A stretch of DNA of 64,000 nt, taken from NCBI RefSeq assembly GCF_900111315.1, contig NZ_FOGU01000001.1, forward strand, positions 1 to 64,000, in the 5' to 3' direction. The translations under genes were made by a program, and so were the position numbers. The DNA is from Tranquillimonas rosea. Lineage in GTDB: Bacteria; Pseudomonadota; Alphaproteobacteria; Rhodobacterales; Rhodobacteraceae. The notes under the pieces were generated by a model that saw only the letters and a program-made list of their open reading frames with translations, ran no database searches and had not been told where the DNA came from. This document shows positions 63,641 through 64,000 of the stretch, piece after piece (within the stretch, counting starts at the first letter, position 1; each line of letters opens with the position of its first letter).

Positions 63641-64000
63641 TCAGCGCGGACGCAGGTGGGTGATCCCCACCGCGCCCGCGCGCGCCAGCTCTGGGTCGAG
63701 CGACATCGGGATATACTCGCCGCGCCGCCACAACTCTCCGAGGTCGTCGTAATGGCTCGACAGCGGGTGCCCCGATTGCCCGGTCGCCGTGATGAACACA
63801 GACGATTCCGGGTCGGCAAAGTCGTAGACCCCGCGATACCCCGCGCCATGGACATTGTTGAACGGCTCCGGTTCCGTCCCGGCGGTCATCCCGCGCTGCA
63901 GGGTGAAATCTCCGCCCGAGGTCGATTGCCGGATGTTCACGAACCACTTCAGGATCGGCGTGTCGCCCAGGACCTGGTGGTCGTGCGTCGCCTGGTGCGC
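63641..64000 (-). CDS. Penicillin-acylase-family protein, C-terminal part
   Basis: The frame is open from the right edge to TGA at 63641-63643 and gives about 119 residues. TPILKWFVNIRQSTSGGDFT, HGAGYRGVYDFADPESSVFI, TATGQSGHPLSSHYDDLGEL and GEYIPMSLDPELARAG match the C-terminus of the beta chain in penicillin acylases (Ntn hydrolases that cleave acyl amides, often acyl-homoserine lactones). The catalytic N-terminal serine and the alpha chain lie outside the window. It converges on hflX. Confidence 0.88.
   Translation of the reverse strand, partial: AHQATHDHQVLGDTPILKWFVNIRQSTSGGDFTLQRGMTAGTEPEPFNNVHGAGYRGVYDFADPESSVFITATGQSGHPLSSHYDDLGELWRRGEYIPMSLDPELARAGAVGITHLRPR

Overview
The window looks like a chromosomal segment of a high-GC alphaproteobacterium of the Rhodobacteraceae/Rhodobacterales (inference from gene content and order). 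Supporting signs are the order dusB-ntrB-ntrC-ntrY-ntrX-hydrolase-trkA-trkH-hfq-hflX, an NtrC without the sigma-54 contact motif, a fused ispDF, a class II DAHP synthase, a divergent katA/oxyR pair, and paired DUF6477/DUF6456-type genes. GC3-rich codon use is uniform from about 9.7 kb to the right edge.

Bases 1 to about 9,470 are different: a patchwork accessory region. It holds the right end of one IS256-type insertion sequence, an IS110-type element whose transposase has one in-frame stop, a complete IS256-type element with terminal inverted repeats and an 8-9 bp target duplication, a membrane alpha/beta hydrolase, a LytTR regulator facing a DUF2306-like membrane protein, a MOSC protein, and three decayed genes (a serine hydrolase remnant, an AAA ATPase, arsH). 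The region ends exactly at the 3' part of a tRNA-Leu(CAA) gene (9470-9524) that has no 5' half. That is the usual signature of the distal attachment site of an integrated element, so the left 9.5 kb is probably the end of a genomic island that continues beyond the window.

From 9.7 to 13.4 kb lies a stress cluster: a CBS protein, a Crp/Fnr regulator, a small HTH protein, a zinc-ribbon thioredoxin, a CbpA-type J-protein and its CbpM modulator. FNR-like boxes stand upstream of three of its transcription units. From 13.4 to 20.9 kb are a small lipoprotein, an unknown protein, a winged-helix regulator without a receiver domain, and two tandem secreted-type proteins that combine RTX calcium-binding repeats with a C-terminal Hint domain. 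From 20.9 to 27.9 kb is a branched-chain amino acid ABC transporter operon (livK-G-F-H-M) with a MobA-like nucleotidyltransferase at its end, a terminator-like attenuator after livK, and a GlxA-type AraC regulator at its head.

The core region then carries aroG, a PAS protein, yicC-gmk-gamma carbonic anhydrase, an unknown P-loop ATPase, a FadL-type porin, an EamA transporter, a YdcF protein, guaA, an MttB-family methyltransferase without pyrrolysine, DUF6477 and DUF6456 proteins, katA/oxyR, a CAP-domain protein with an RTX-adhesin-like tail, lipA, two c-type cytochromes, a 58-residue membrane protein coupled to hpt, a Coq10/RatA protein, cinA-pgpA-ispDF, and finally the nitrogen-regulation/potassium-uptake/hfq block. 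The right edge cuts a penicillin-acylase-family gene.

No rRNA, CRISPR array, replication origin, integrase or phage structural gene was seen. The most interesting points are the tRNA-Leu attachment scar, the FNR-box stress regulon, the tandem Hint-RTX genes with their private-looking regulator, the NtrC without GAFTGA, and the decayed accessory genes.
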